This document shows, piece after piece, positions 1 to 7,387 of a DNA stretch of 12,483 nucleotides. A program made the translations under genes and the position numbers. The DNA is taken from assembly GCA_038227745.1 (NCBI GenBank), contig JBBRPS010000246.1, positions 1 to 12,483 of the forward strand, given 5' to 3'. Source of the stretch: DASPXY01 sp038227745. GTDB taxonomy: Bacteria; Planctomycetota; Planctomycetia; Gemmatales; Gemmataceae. Within the stretch, counting starts at the first letter, position 1, and each line of letters starts with the position of its first letter. The notes under the pieces are model-generated. The model was not told the origin of the DNA, did no database searches, and was given only the letters and a program-made list of their open reading frames with translations.

Positions 1-135
1 AAAACCTGCACTGAATTCAGGAGAGCCGCGACAGCCCGTGTTGTCGCGCTTTCCGCATGAATTCTGCGGTTTCCGAAGAGTGACACCACACTGTCATCGC
101 TACCGACTTGGATGCAAGTTTTCGTGCCAGAAACA

Positions 136-172
136 CTAGTATCCCGACAGGCTCGACCTGTCGGGATACTAG
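136..172. terminator. Perfect 16-bp-stem hairpin overlapping a stop codon
   Basis: The arms 136-151 and 157-172 are perfect reverse complements, with the 5-base loop CTCGA between them. The right arm contains the TAG stop codon (171-169 on the minus strand) of the leftward TIM-barrel gene, so the structure forms exactly at the end of that message. There is no run of T after it on the minus strand, so it is not a textbook intrinsic terminator. It may act as a terminator or as a 3'-end stabiliser. It shares the ten-base core TCGACCTGTC with the larger palindrome at 5710-5775, which suggests a repeat family dispersed between genes. Confidence 0.6.
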
Positions 173-1053
173 CCGAGCTTGCGCACGGCGTCGCGGAAGA
201 CGTCGAGGCAGGCGCGGATGTCGGGCGCCGGGTTCTTGGCGTTGGCCTCGTACTCGATGCTGAGGTAGCCCTGGAACTTGACCTCGCGCAGGGCGCGCAG
301 GACCGACACCACGTTTAGGGGGCCGCGGCCGAAGACGACATCGGTGTGGCGCTTGTTGTCGTGGTCCTTGAGGTGCAGGCCGAAGTTGCGCGCCCCCATC
401 AGGCGCACCTGCGCCGCCGGGTCGAGCTTGCGGTTGAACGGCGCCTGGGCGGAGCGGATCAGGTGGCCGGTGTCCAGGCACGAGCCGATCAGGCGGTGGT
501 GGTTCTTCACCGCCCCGAGGATGGCCTCGGCGGAGTACCAGCGGTGGAGCTGCTTGCCCTGCGGCCCGTGCGGGTGGATGGCGATGGCGATGTTGAACTC
601 GGCGACGAGCTTGTCGAGGCTGTCGAAGCTGTCGGGGTCGGGGTCGGCGCTGAGGTAGCGAACGCCGAGGGCGCGGGCGAACTCGAACTTGCGGCGGTTG
701 GCGGCGTGGTCGCGCGTGAAGCCCTCGACGCCGAAGGCGATGGGCGTGATCTGGTGCTCGCGGCACAGGCGCAGGACGGCCTTGATCTGCTCGGGCGTGC
801 TGTTGAGCGGGACGTGGCCGCGGTACAATTCGACGTAACGCAGGCCGAGTTTCTGCGTCTGTTGCAAGGTCCGTTCGAGGTTGAACTCGCGGAAGCTGTA
901 GGTCTGGACGCCGACCGTGAAGCCGCCGAAGGGGCCCTGAGCGGCGTTGCCGGCGTGAAGCAGCGCGGGGGTGGCCGCCACGCTGAGTGCGGCGGCGGCG
1001 CCGGTTCGCAGGAAGCCGCGCCGGGACAGCCCGGCCGTGTCGCGCGTGGTCAT
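169..1053 (-). CDS. Tat-exported sugar phosphate isomerase/epimerase-like TIM-barrel protein
   Basis: The 294-residue product starts with a twin-arginine signal (SRRGFLRTGA, Arg11-Arg12) followed by an Ala-rich hydrophobic stretch to about residue 38, so it should be exported folded to the periplasm. The rest looks like the xylose-isomerase-like TIM barrel (AP_endonuc_2 type) of sugar phosphate isomerases/epimerases. Likely metal ligands are Glu75 (RYVELYRG), Asp194 and His197 (LDTGH), His227 (GLHLKD) and Glu267 (SIEYE), which follow the Glu-Asp-His-Glu order of the family. The substrate cannot be told from sequence. The start is supported by AGGAG at 1067-1063, nine bases upstream. Exported paralogues of this kind are abundant in planctomycetes and are usually thought to act on polysaccharide-derived sugars. 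The gene is transcribed alone, divergently from the exported-protein/CHAT pair, and ends inside a hairpin. Confidence 0.85.
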   Translation of the reverse strand: MTTRDTAGLSRRGFLRTGAAAALSVAATPALLHAGNAAQGPFGGFTVGVQTYSFREFNLERTLQQTQKLGLRYVELYRGHVPLNSTPEQIKAVLRLCREHQITPIAFGVEGFTRDHAANRRKFEFARALGVRYLSADPDPDSFDSLDKLVAEFNIAIAIHPHGPQGKQLHRWYSAEAILGAVKNHHRLIGSCLDTGHLIRSAQAPFNRKLDPAAQVRLMGARNFGLHLKDHDNKRHTDVVFGRGPLNVVSVLRALREVKFQGYLSIEYEANAKNPAPDIRACLDVFRDAVRKLG

Positions 1054-1104
1054 CGGGACAGACTCCTGGTGAAGAGGAAAGGGGCTCGCGGGGGGCGCTC
1101 TGCT

Positions 1105-1133
1105 GGCGTATCACCTCGCCGCGGAGGTGTCAA
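1105..1133 (-). promoter_or_regulatory. Possible promoter of the leftward isomerase-like gene
   Basis: On the minus strand a perfect -35 box TTGACA (1133-1128) is followed after 17 bases by TACGCC (1110-1105), a weak -10. An inverted repeat CACCTC-N6-GAGGTG (1112-1129) lies between the boxes and could be an operator. The -35 box and the spacing are good; the poor -10 keeps confidence low. Confidence 0.35.
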
Positions 1134-1191
1134 GTAGACGCGGGAAGGCGCCTGTCTTCGTCGGTCGCGGCGAAAGAGTTGGCCCGATTGA

Positions 1192-1219
1192 TTGACATCA
1201 TTTTCGGGTATGGTATACC
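1192..1219 (+). promoter_or_regulatory. Sigma-70-type promoter of the exported-protein/CHAT operon
   Basis: A perfect TTGACA (1192-1197) is followed after 16 bases by TATACC (1214-1219) preceded by TGG, an extended -10 (TGN). The -10 sits in the palindrome GGTATACC (1212-1219). The surrounding 1190-1225 stretch is clearly more AT-rich than its neighbours. The predicted transcript start near 1226 leaves a leader of about 43 bases before the ATG at 1269. Confidence 0.65.
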
Positions 1220-1268
1220 GAATGTCTGGTGGTCCGAACGCTCACGGCCCCGTTCAGGAGTTCGCTCC

Positions 1269-2930
1269 ATGAAAAGTCTCCTCCGCGCCGGCCTCCTCCT
1301 GGCCCCGCTCACCGCGCTGCTGCTGGTCCCGCCCGCCGACGGGCAGCGCTTCCGGCCGCCGCCGCCGCCGCCGCCCATCATCCGTCCGCCCTTCCGTCCC
1401 CCCATCCACATTCCGGAGTTCCGTCCGCCCGCCCCCCTCCCGCAGTTCCGTCCGCCGAACTTCCAGCTGCCGCAGTTCCGGCCGCAGGTACACGACGCGG
1501 CCCACATGCTCCGCATGCAGCAGTCGCAGGTCCGCACCGACTTCCAGCGCTTCCTGCAAAAATCCCCGACCCAGGCCCTGTCCACCCTGCAGTCCCGCGG
1601 CACTGTCCTCTCCGCGGCGGAGCGGCAGACCCTGGCGGTACGCGCGGCGCAGGAACTCACTCTGGCCGTGCGCCAGGCCCGCGACGTGGCGGTCGTCTCG
1701 GCACTCCTGCAAAAGGTCGCCGCCCTGGAGAAACCCTCCACGCCCCGCGCGGAGCTGCCCCCGACCGTGCGGCAGTCGGTCACCCAGTCGCGGCGGGATC
1801 TGGAGCAGCGCTTCCTCGACCTGACGCTCCGCGACGCGGGCAAGTTGATCGCCGGCGGCAAGTGGGCCGAGGCCGGTAGCCTGGCCGTCGAGCGCGGGAA
1901 GTTCCTCGGCGCGGGCGTCGAGGGGGGCGGAACCCTCACGAAGGTCGCCGCGGTCGGCAAGCGGCTCCAGTTCGTGCAGAAGGTCGAGGCCGCGCTGGCG
2001 GCCCCTGCGAAGGGCGGCCCGGGCGCGTGGCGCCAGGCCGACCCGAAGACCTGGACCGCGCTGCACGGCGATCCCCTGCCGGACAGCGTGCGGCTGGCGC
2101 TGGACGGCCTGCGGAGCTTGGCGGAGGTGCGCGCCTTCGGTGAAGGCATGGTCAAGGGCCTGTCCGAGGCGGTCGCGGTCAAGGGGGCGCTGGGCCGGCT
2201 GCGCGAGGCGCGGCCGGAGTCCGCCGGGCTGATCGACGGCCTGCAGCAGGATCTCGCCTTCAAGGCGTTCCTCGAAGGCCGGCCTGGCGAGGCGCAGCAG
2301 CTGCTCCCGGAGGGCGGGGCGCCGGAGCGCTTCGCGGCGCAGCTCCGCGACCTCAAGAAGCTCTTCATCGGCGAGGGCAACGTCGAGACCTGGCCGGCGG
2401 ACCGTGCGGCCGCGGTGGAAATGCCCGGCCTGCCGCCCGAGGCGCGCGGGCCGCCCGAGGTAGTCGTGCTGATGGTGCCTAAGGCGGAAGGGCAGGCGCA
2501 GGGCGGTCGCTCTACGGCGCGCGCCGCGGCGCTCGAAGACCTGCCCCCCTGGGAGACACCCGCCCACCTCGAAGAGCCGCTGCGCCGCGCGGTCGAGGGG
2601 CAATGGCTGCCGTCCGCCCTCTTCACGTCCCGCAAACAGGCCGAGCAGGTCCGCGTCGAGGTCGGCATCCAGGCGGCCCGCTTCCAGCAGCTCGTCACCC
2701 ACCAGGCCGTCAAACCCGTCGACCCGGTCGTCGCGAAGAACGATCCCGCCGCCCAGGACGACGACGCGAAACTCATCGCCGCCGTCGAGGCGCGGCTCGG
2801 CCGTCCGCTCGCCGCCGACGAGCGGCAACAGGCGCGCGCGCTGCGCCGCCTGGGCGCCGACGTGAACCGCATCTGCACCGCCCTCACCGAGGCGGCGCGG
2901 AAGCGCCAGCCGGGGCCTGTCCAGCCGTGA
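1269..2930 (+). CDS. Exported protein with FRPP repeats and a long helical domain, function unknown
   Basis: The 553-residue product is of no family I recognise. Residues 1-25 form a Sec signal peptide: MKSLLRAG, a Leu/Ala core, and probable cleavage near ADGQ. Residues 26-73 are Pro-rich, with a poly-Pro run and then tandem FRPPxxxPx units. From about residue 75 to the end it is Ala/Leu/Arg/Glu-rich and predicted almost entirely helical, possibly with TPR-like helical pairs (for example LIAGGKWAEAGSLAVERG, 193-210). The start at 1269 is chosen because it gives a clean signal peptide and has AGGAG at 1256-1260, eight bases upstream; the frame stays open further 5' but that part overlaps the promoter. 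The stop overlaps the GTG start of the CHAT protease gene by four bases, so translation is probably coupled and a joint function is likely. It could be a partner, regulator or substrate of the protease, but no sequence signal decides this. Confidence 0.8.
   Translation: MKSLLRAGLLLAPLTALLLVPPADGQRFRPPPPPPPIIRPPFRPPIHIPEFRPPAPLPQFRPPNFQLPQFRPQVHDAAHMLRMQQSQVRTDFQRFLQKSPTQALSTLQSRGTVLSAAERQTLAVRAAQELTLAVRQARDVAVVSALLQKVAALEKPSTPRAELPPTVRQSVTQSRRDLEQRFLDLTLRDAGKLIAGGKWAEAGSLAVERGKFLGAGVEGGGTLTKVAAVGKRLQFVQKVEAALAAPAKGGPGAWRQADPKTWTALHGDPLPDSVRLALDGLRSLAEVRAFGEGMVKGLSEAVAVKGALGRLREARPESAGLIDGLQQDLAFKAFLEGRPGEAQQLLPEGGAPERFAAQLRDLKKLFIGEGNVETWPADRAAAVEMPGLPPEARGPPEVVVLMVPKAEGQAQGGRSTARAAALEDLPPWETPAHLEEPLRRAVEGQWLPSALFTSRKQAEQVRVEVGIQAARFQQLVTHQAVKPVDPVVAKNDPAAQDDDAKLIAAVEARLGRPLAADERQQARALRRLGADVNRICTALTEAARKRQPGPVQP
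1392..1487 (+). repeat. In-gene tandem repeat coding for FRPPxxxPx units
   Basis: Codons 42-73 of the exported protein read FRPPIHIPE, FRPPAPLPQ, FRPPNFQLPQ, FRPQ, about three and a half units of 9-10 residues. The DNA repeats TTCCGTCC or TTCCGGCC at the unit starts. A poly-Pro tract of seven residues lies just upstream (residues 30-36). This is likely an extended, rigid linker that holds the helical domain away from a membrane or wall. The unit number may vary between strains. Confidence 0.6.
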
Positions 2931-5680
2931 GCGCCCCGGAATTCGCCCGGCTCGAGGCCGAGATCGACGAGGCCCTCGCCGGCCTCGACTTCGACCGGGC
3001 GGAGCGTGCGGCCGCGCAATACCTGGGGGTAGCCGGCGCCGAGGCGCCCGATGGCCGGCCAGCCCACTCGGCGCCGTTCCGCGCCCGCTACCTCGCCGCC
3101 CAGGTGGCGCTGGCGTCCGGCAAGCTGGCGCGCACCACCGAGCTGCTCGAACCGCTGCTGCCGCTCGCGGGCGGCCTCCCCCCTGCCCTCGCCCGCCGCC
3201 TCTGGCTGCTGTCGGCAGAGGCGCTGACACGCCAGGGACAGCACGACGCGGGCCGCGCGCATTTGACGCAGGCCGAACGACTCGGCAGCGGCGCCGACGG
3301 CCATCCCTCTCAGTGGGCCCGCGAACTCTGTATCCGCCTCTGGCTCGGACACGTCGCGTCGCTGAGCGACGAGCTGGTGCGGTGCGCCAGCGTCCTGGAG
3401 CGCGAGAAGGATCTGGCCAACGCGGTGCTGCTCGCCTGCGAGGAGGGCCGGGCCTGGTTCGAGCACGGCGACGCAGGGCGGGCGGTGGAATGCCTGCGGC
3501 ACGCCGAGCAGCAGGGCCGCGGACTGGGCCGCGACCCGCTGCGGGCGGAGGTGCTGCTGCAACTGGGCCGCGCGGAACATCTGCGCGGCCGGCAGCAGGC
3601 GGCGCTGGACTGCTACGCCGAGGCGACGACCTTCGCGCGGCCCGGCGGCTGGCAGCGGCCGGAGGCGCGCCTGCGCCGCCTGCTGGTCCTGCTCGACCTG
3701 AACCAGTGGCCGCAGGCCCGCGCCGGCTTCGCGGACCTGGCACGCGAGCACCCTCTCGCCGAACTGCCCGAGGAGCTGCGCGGGCTGGCGGCGGCGGTCA
3801 GCGGCCTGCTGAGTGACGACCCATCCGCACTCGCCGACGAGGAGTTGCAGGCCTACCGCCTGGCGAAGCGCGGCGACCGCGAGGCGGCGCGGGCGCTCTA
3901 CCGCCGGGCGGTGGAAAAGGCCGGCTCGCCGGAGCGGCGGGCGCGGCTCGCCCTGGCCGTGGGGCTGCTGGCGTGGGGCGCCGGAGATGCCGACGAGGCG
4001 CAGCGCTACCTCGAACGGGCCGAGACGCTGGCGACGGAGTGGGACCTGCCGGAGGTGCTGTGGCGCGCCCTCCAGACGCGCGGCCGCATGGCGGCCGAGG
4101 AGGACGGCGACGACGCCCGCGCCCGCGACTACTTCGAGCGCGCCGTGGGCCTGTTCGAGCAGCAGGCCGCGGGGCTGCGCCAGCCGATGGCCCGGTCGAG
4201 CTACCGCCAGCTCGGCGCCGGCGTGCTGGAGCTGCTGCTGGCGTCCGCGTGCCGCCGCGGCGAGCCGGCGAAGGTCTTTCACTATCAAGAGCTGCAAAGG
4301 GGCCGCCTGCTGCTGGAGCTGTGGCGCTCCGAGGCGCGCGGACACGGGCGGGCGCCGCTCGGCGATTCGCCGCGGCTGGCGGAACTGGAGCGCGAGCTGA
4401 CGGAAGTGGAGGAACGGCTGGCCCGTCACGACGCGGAGAGCGTCGAGCGGGACGGGGCGGGGCGACGGTCGCTGCTCCGGCAGCGGCAGGAACTGCTGCG
4501 GCAGCGCGACCGCCTGCTGGACGACTTCCTGGGCGACGTCGGTCGGCACGGCACCGCCGCCGTCCCCCTGCTGCCCGACCTGGCCCGCCTGCAACAGACC
4601 CTGCCCGTGGGGACCGTCTACGCCGCGCCGGCCGTCGCCGGTGAGGAGCTGTTCTTGCTGGTGGCGCGCCGCTCCGGCAGCCAGGTGGTCTCCGTGGGCG
4701 CCGCCGCGGCGGTCGGCAAGCAGGTCGAGGCGTTCCGGCAGCGGCTCGCGGCGGGCTTGCAGGCCTACACCGTCACAGGCCGTCTGGGGCGCCGCGACCT
4801 CGATGAGTCCCTCGCCGAACTGGGCGACGGCCCGCTCGGCGCGGCGCTGGCTGGCGCCCTGTCCCCAGGCGAGCGCCTGCTCTGGGTGCCGGACGGCCCG
4901 CTGCACGGCCTGCCGGTCCACGCCCTGCGCCGCGCCGGGCGCTACCTGATCGAACGCAATGAGGTGGTGCAGGCGTTCGGCGGGTCGCTGTGGGTACACC
5001 AGGCGCGAACGCGCGTGCCGTGGCGCCGCCGCCTCGGGCCGGCGCTGGTCGTGGCGGAGTCGCCCGCGGTGCTGGCCCAGGCGCCGCGCGAGGCGGAGGG
5101 CGTGGCGGCGACTTTCTGGCGCAGCCGTTCGCTCCACGGCCCGGCCGGCAATCGCGACGAGCTGCGCCGCCGACTGCCGCGCGCCGGCGCCGTCCATTTC
5201 GCCTGCCACGCCTATTTCGACGCGGCGCACCCGCTGGCCGCCTGCGTGGGGCTGCCGTCGGGCGAGAGCTGGCGGGCGCTCGACTGGCTGGACGAACCGG
5301 TCGCGGGGCTGCCGCTGGTGACGCTCAGCGCCTGCCGCTCCGCGGAGGTGGCGCCGCTGGTCGGCCGTGAGGTGTTCGGTCTGGCGACGGGGCTGCTGGC
5401 GGCCGGCGTGCGGGCGGTGCTGGCGGGGCTGTGGCCGGTGCCCGACGACGCGCAGACCGTGGCACTGATGTGGCGCTTCTACCGCCACCGGCTGACGAAC
5501 GACCTGGGGCGGGCGCTGGCGCTGGCGCAGCGCGACGCCCTGGCCGCGCCGGATGCCTCGCCGCTGGCGTGGGCCGTGTTCGGCCTGTTCGGCGACGCCG
5601 CCGCGCTGCCCGCCCCCGGCTTCTGGCGGCGCTGGTGGCAGCGCTGGCGTCAGCGCCGGCACGCCCGCCGCTTTCCTTGA
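2927..5680 (+). CDS. TPR-repeat protein with C-terminal CHAT cysteine protease domain
   Basis: The 917-residue product (GTG start at 2927) has three parts. Residues 1 to about 420 hold roughly nine degenerate TPR units (for example the helical pairs around EARLALAVGLLAWGAGDADEAQRYLERA). Residues about 485-538 form a charged heptad-like coiled coil (ELERELTEVEERLARHD). From about 560 to 905 is a CHAT domain (caspase/HetF associated with TPRs). The proposed catalytic dyad is His761 in HFACHA and Cys803 in LSACRS, followed by the typical GLLAAGVRAVLAGLWPV stretch and the C-terminal AVFGLFGD. No signal peptide is seen, so it should be cytoplasmic. The frame is open further upstream, but the GTG overlapping the previous stop as GTGA is the natural coupled start. 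CHAT proteases cleave protein targets and in characterised cases act in defence or cell death; here the substrate is unknown. The C-terminal tail (WRRWWQRWRQRRHARR) is strongly basic and could bind nucleic acid or lipid. Confidence 0.9.
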   Translation: MSAPEFARLEAEIDEALAGLDFDRAERAAAQYLGVAGAEAPDGRPAHSAPFRARYLAAQVALASGKLARTTELLEPLLPLAGGLPPALARRLWLLSAEALTRQGQHDAGRAHLTQAERLGSGADGHPSQWARELCIRLWLGHVASLSDELVRCASVLEREKDLANAVLLACEEGRAWFEHGDAGRAVECLRHAEQQGRGLGRDPLRAEVLLQLGRAEHLRGRQQAALDCYAEATTFARPGGWQRPEARLRRLLVLLDLNQWPQARAGFADLAREHPLAELPEELRGLAAAVSGLLSDDPSALADEELQAYRLAKRGDREAARALYRRAVEKAGSPERRARLALAVGLLAWGAGDADEAQRYLERAETLATEWDLPEVLWRALQTRGRMAAEEDGDDARARDYFERAVGLFEQQAAGLRQPMARSSYRQLGAGVLELLLASACRRGEPAKVFHYQELQRGRLLLELWRSEARGHGRAPLGDSPRLAELERELTEVEERLARHDAESVERDGAGRRSLLRQRQELLRQRDRLLDDFLGDVGRHGTAAVPLLPDLARLQQTLPVGTVYAAPAVAGEELFLLVARRSGSQVVSVGAAAAVGKQVEAFRQRLAAGLQAYTVTGRLGRRDLDESLAELGDGPLGAALAGALSPGERLLWVPDGPLHGLPVHALRRAGRYLIERNEVVQAFGGSLWVHQARTRVPWRRRLGPALVVAESPAVLAQAPREAEGVAATFWRSRSLHGPAGNRDELRRRLPRAGAVHFACHAYFDAAHPLAACVGLPSGESWRALDWLDEPVAGLPLVTLSACRSAEVAPLVGREVFGLATGLLAAGVRAVLAGLWPVPDDAQTVALMWRFYRHRLTNDLGRALALAQRDALAAPDASPLAWAVFGLFGDAAALPAPGFWRRWWQRWRQRRHARRFP

Positions 5681-5709
5681 AGATCCGTTGTACCGTGAAG
5701 AAGCGGTTT

Positions 5710-5775
5710 GGCCTGTGGGTCAGGATTCCCATCCTGACATCGACCTGTCAGGACGGGAATCCTGACCCACAGGCC
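5710..5775. terminator. 66-base near-perfect palindrome between the CHAT gene and the membrane-protein gene
   Basis: The arms 5710-5739 and 5746-5775 pair over 30 bases with one mismatch (A5731 against C5754) around the loop TCGACC. Each arm also contains a smaller hairpin: 5719-5726 with 5731-5738 (8 bp, loop TCCC) and 5747-5753 with 5760-5766 (7 bp). The sequence can therefore fold as one long hairpin or as a branched form. It starts 29 bases after the CHAT stop and is not followed by a T run. It may terminate the CHAT transcript, stabilise its 3' end, or be a small mobile palindrome. Confidence 0.6.
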
Positions 5776-5804
5776 CAGGCCACTTCCAATCGAGGACACG
5801 CCCC

Positions 5805-7289
5805 ATGGCCTATGATCGCTTCGACCTCCCGCCGAGCCACTTCCGGCTGCCGGGACGCCGCCCGCAGCCCTCGCAGCCGTTCCCGGTCCGGGGGGTGCTC
5901 AACCTCCTCCTGCTCGTCCTGGTCCTGGTGGGTCTGATCGCCTTCGGGGAAATGACGGCGGCGCACATCACGCGCGTCGTCGCGGTCCTGGCCTGTGTGG
6001 CGGTCGGTCTGCGCTGGTCAGCGCCGGCCGTGACGCCGGGCGCGGGCGGCAAGCATCGGCGGCTGTCCCGCCTCATCCGGCCGGTGCTGGCCGTCGTGTC
6101 CGCGCTCCTCGCCTGGTGGCTCGTGCCGACCGCCGAGGGGCAGAACCTCTGGGGGGCGCGGCTGCAGGCGCAGGATCTCGTCGAGCGGGCACAGGCCAAC
6201 CCGGCCGGCGACTATCCCGGGTTCGCCGCCGCGGCGCCGGAGCGCGTGCGCCTGGTCCGGCTCTTCCCCCAGTACGCCGGGCCGATCCACGCAGCCGAGC
6301 GCGCCTGGCTGAAGCGGACCGTGGAGAAGAGCGTCGCGGACGCCAGGGCGTCGGAGGCGGAGCGACCGGCCCAGGCCCTGCTCCGGCTCGCGGCCCTGGA
6401 GGGGGGGCTGCGGGAGTTGCCGCGGGAGAGTGCCCATTGGATGCGCGGATACGGGTGGAGGCCGGTAGAGTTCCTCCCCGCCGCGGCCGCCGACGGCGAG
6501 GCCGGCCGGCAGACGGTACACCCGAGCGGTGCGTTCCGCACCTTGCCCGCCGGGCTCATCAACGAGGTTCAGGAGGCGCAAAGGGCGCTGCGCGAACGGG
6601 CCGTCGAGCTGGTTGTGGCGGAGGCGGTCAAACTGCGGCAGGGTGACCCGGCTGGGGCGCTGGCGCGGGCGGAGCGGGGCTTGCGCGACCTGTCCCCCTT
6701 CCTGCCCGAGGGGAGCGGACTCCGCGAACGCCTGGTGGCCGCACGGCGCGAGGCGGGGCTGGCCCTGGGGGACCGCCTGTGCGCGGACCTGAAGGCGTTG
6801 GCGCCCGGCGACCGGGCCGGCTTTGCCCGTGGCGTCCCGAAGAGGCACGAGGTCCAGAAGGAGTTCCCCGAACACCGGGACAGGCTCTGGCGGGCGGAGG
6901 TGGACTGGGTCGGCCGGACCATCGATACCGTGCTCGCGGACGTCCGGCCGCTCCTGGCGAAGGAGCCGGCCGAGGTGTCGCGGCGGCTGCGTGCCCTGGG
7001 CGCGGAATTCGCCGCGCAACTGACCGTCGCGCAGGCCGTGCGGGCGCGCCTCGAGGAGGGACGTCAGCAGGCCGTCCTCGCCCGCTTCCAGCTTGCCAAG
7101 CAGGAGGTCAAGGATCTGGTGGCCAAGGAGCGGTTTGCCGCCGCCGTGGACGTCGCCGAGCGCCTGGCCGCCGACGTCGGCGCCGAGGCGCGCGCCGTCG
7201 GCGCGTCGGCGGAGATCGACCGCTTCTGCGCGAGTTGCCGGTTCATCGCCGAGGTAGCGCGCCGCGCCGGCAAGGACAAGGCGAAGTAG
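5805..7289 (+). CDS. Three-TM membrane protein with large helical, probably periplasmic, domain; function unknown
   Basis: The 494-residue product belongs to no family I recognise. Three hydrophobic segments lie at about 31-47 (VLNLLLLVLVLVGLIAF), 55-70 and 92-108. The N-terminus and the loop at 71-91 (GGKHRRLSRLIR) are basic, so by the positive-inside rule the remaining 385 residues should lie in the periplasm. That part is Ala/Arg/Glu/Leu-rich and mostly helical, with a CxxC pair (Cys475, Cys478) close to the C-terminus. Residues 246-292 resemble residues 162-210 of the exported protein encoded at 1269-2930, with matching L, P, R, A, K and G positions. The start is supported by GAGG at 5792-5795, nine bases upstream. 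It follows the CHAT gene by 124 bases but across the large palindrome, so co-transcription is uncertain. It could be a membrane partner of the exported protein. Confidence 0.75.
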   Translation: MAYDRFDLPPSHFRLPGRRPQPSQPFPVRGVLNLLLLVLVLVGLIAFGEMTAAHITRVVAVLACVAVGLRWSAPAVTPGAGGKHRRLSRLIRPVLAVVSALLAWWLVPTAEGQNLWGARLQAQDLVERAQANPAGDYPGFAAAAPERVRLVRLFPQYAGPIHAAERAWLKRTVEKSVADARASEAERPAQALLRLAALEGGLRELPRESAHWMRGYGWRPVEFLPAAAADGEAGRQTVHPSGAFRTLPAGLINEVQEAQRALRERAVELVVAEAVKLRQGDPAGALARAERGLRDLSPFLPEGSGLRERLVAARREAGLALGDRLCADLKALAPGDRAGFARGVPKRHEVQKEFPEHRDRLWRAEVDWVGRTIDTVLADVRPLLAKEPAEVSRRLRALGAEFAAQLTVAQAVRARLEEGRQQAVLARFQLAKQEVKDLVAKERFAAAVDVAERLAADVGAEARAVGASAEIDRFCASCRFIAEVARRAGKDKAK

Positions 7290-7387
7290 CGGAGGGCGTG
7301 TGACGGCGCGAGTTGCGGGCGGCGGCTTCGGGACATATCGTATCGGGGTGCCGCTCCGCGATCCGGCCACCAAGGAGTGCCCCGGAG

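Noticed and set aside
27..48. Hairpin CGCGACA-N8-TGTCGCG followed by CTTTCC
   Set aside because: It could be a weak rightward terminator for a gene outside the window, but the stem is short, the T run is poor and no gene is seen ending there.
17..1114. A long minus-strand frame overlapping the isomerase-like gene in another register
   Set aside because: The product is Arg/Pro-rich and patternless, while the 169-1053 frame has a Tat signal and metal ligands. Its last 30 residues look less biased but have no start or partner gene in the window.
1130..5662. A 1510-codon open frame on the minus strand opposite the exported-protein/CHAT operon
   Set aside because: The translation is low-complexity Arg/Ala/Gln/Pro-rich, without domain patterns. 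It mirrors the GC-rich third positions of the plus-strand genes, which have clear motifs, signal peptide and start sites.
6018..7373. A 451-codon minus-strand frame opposite the three-TM protein
   Set aside because: It is a GC-bias shadow; the plus-strand frame has hydrophobic segments, a ribosome binding site and normal helical composition.
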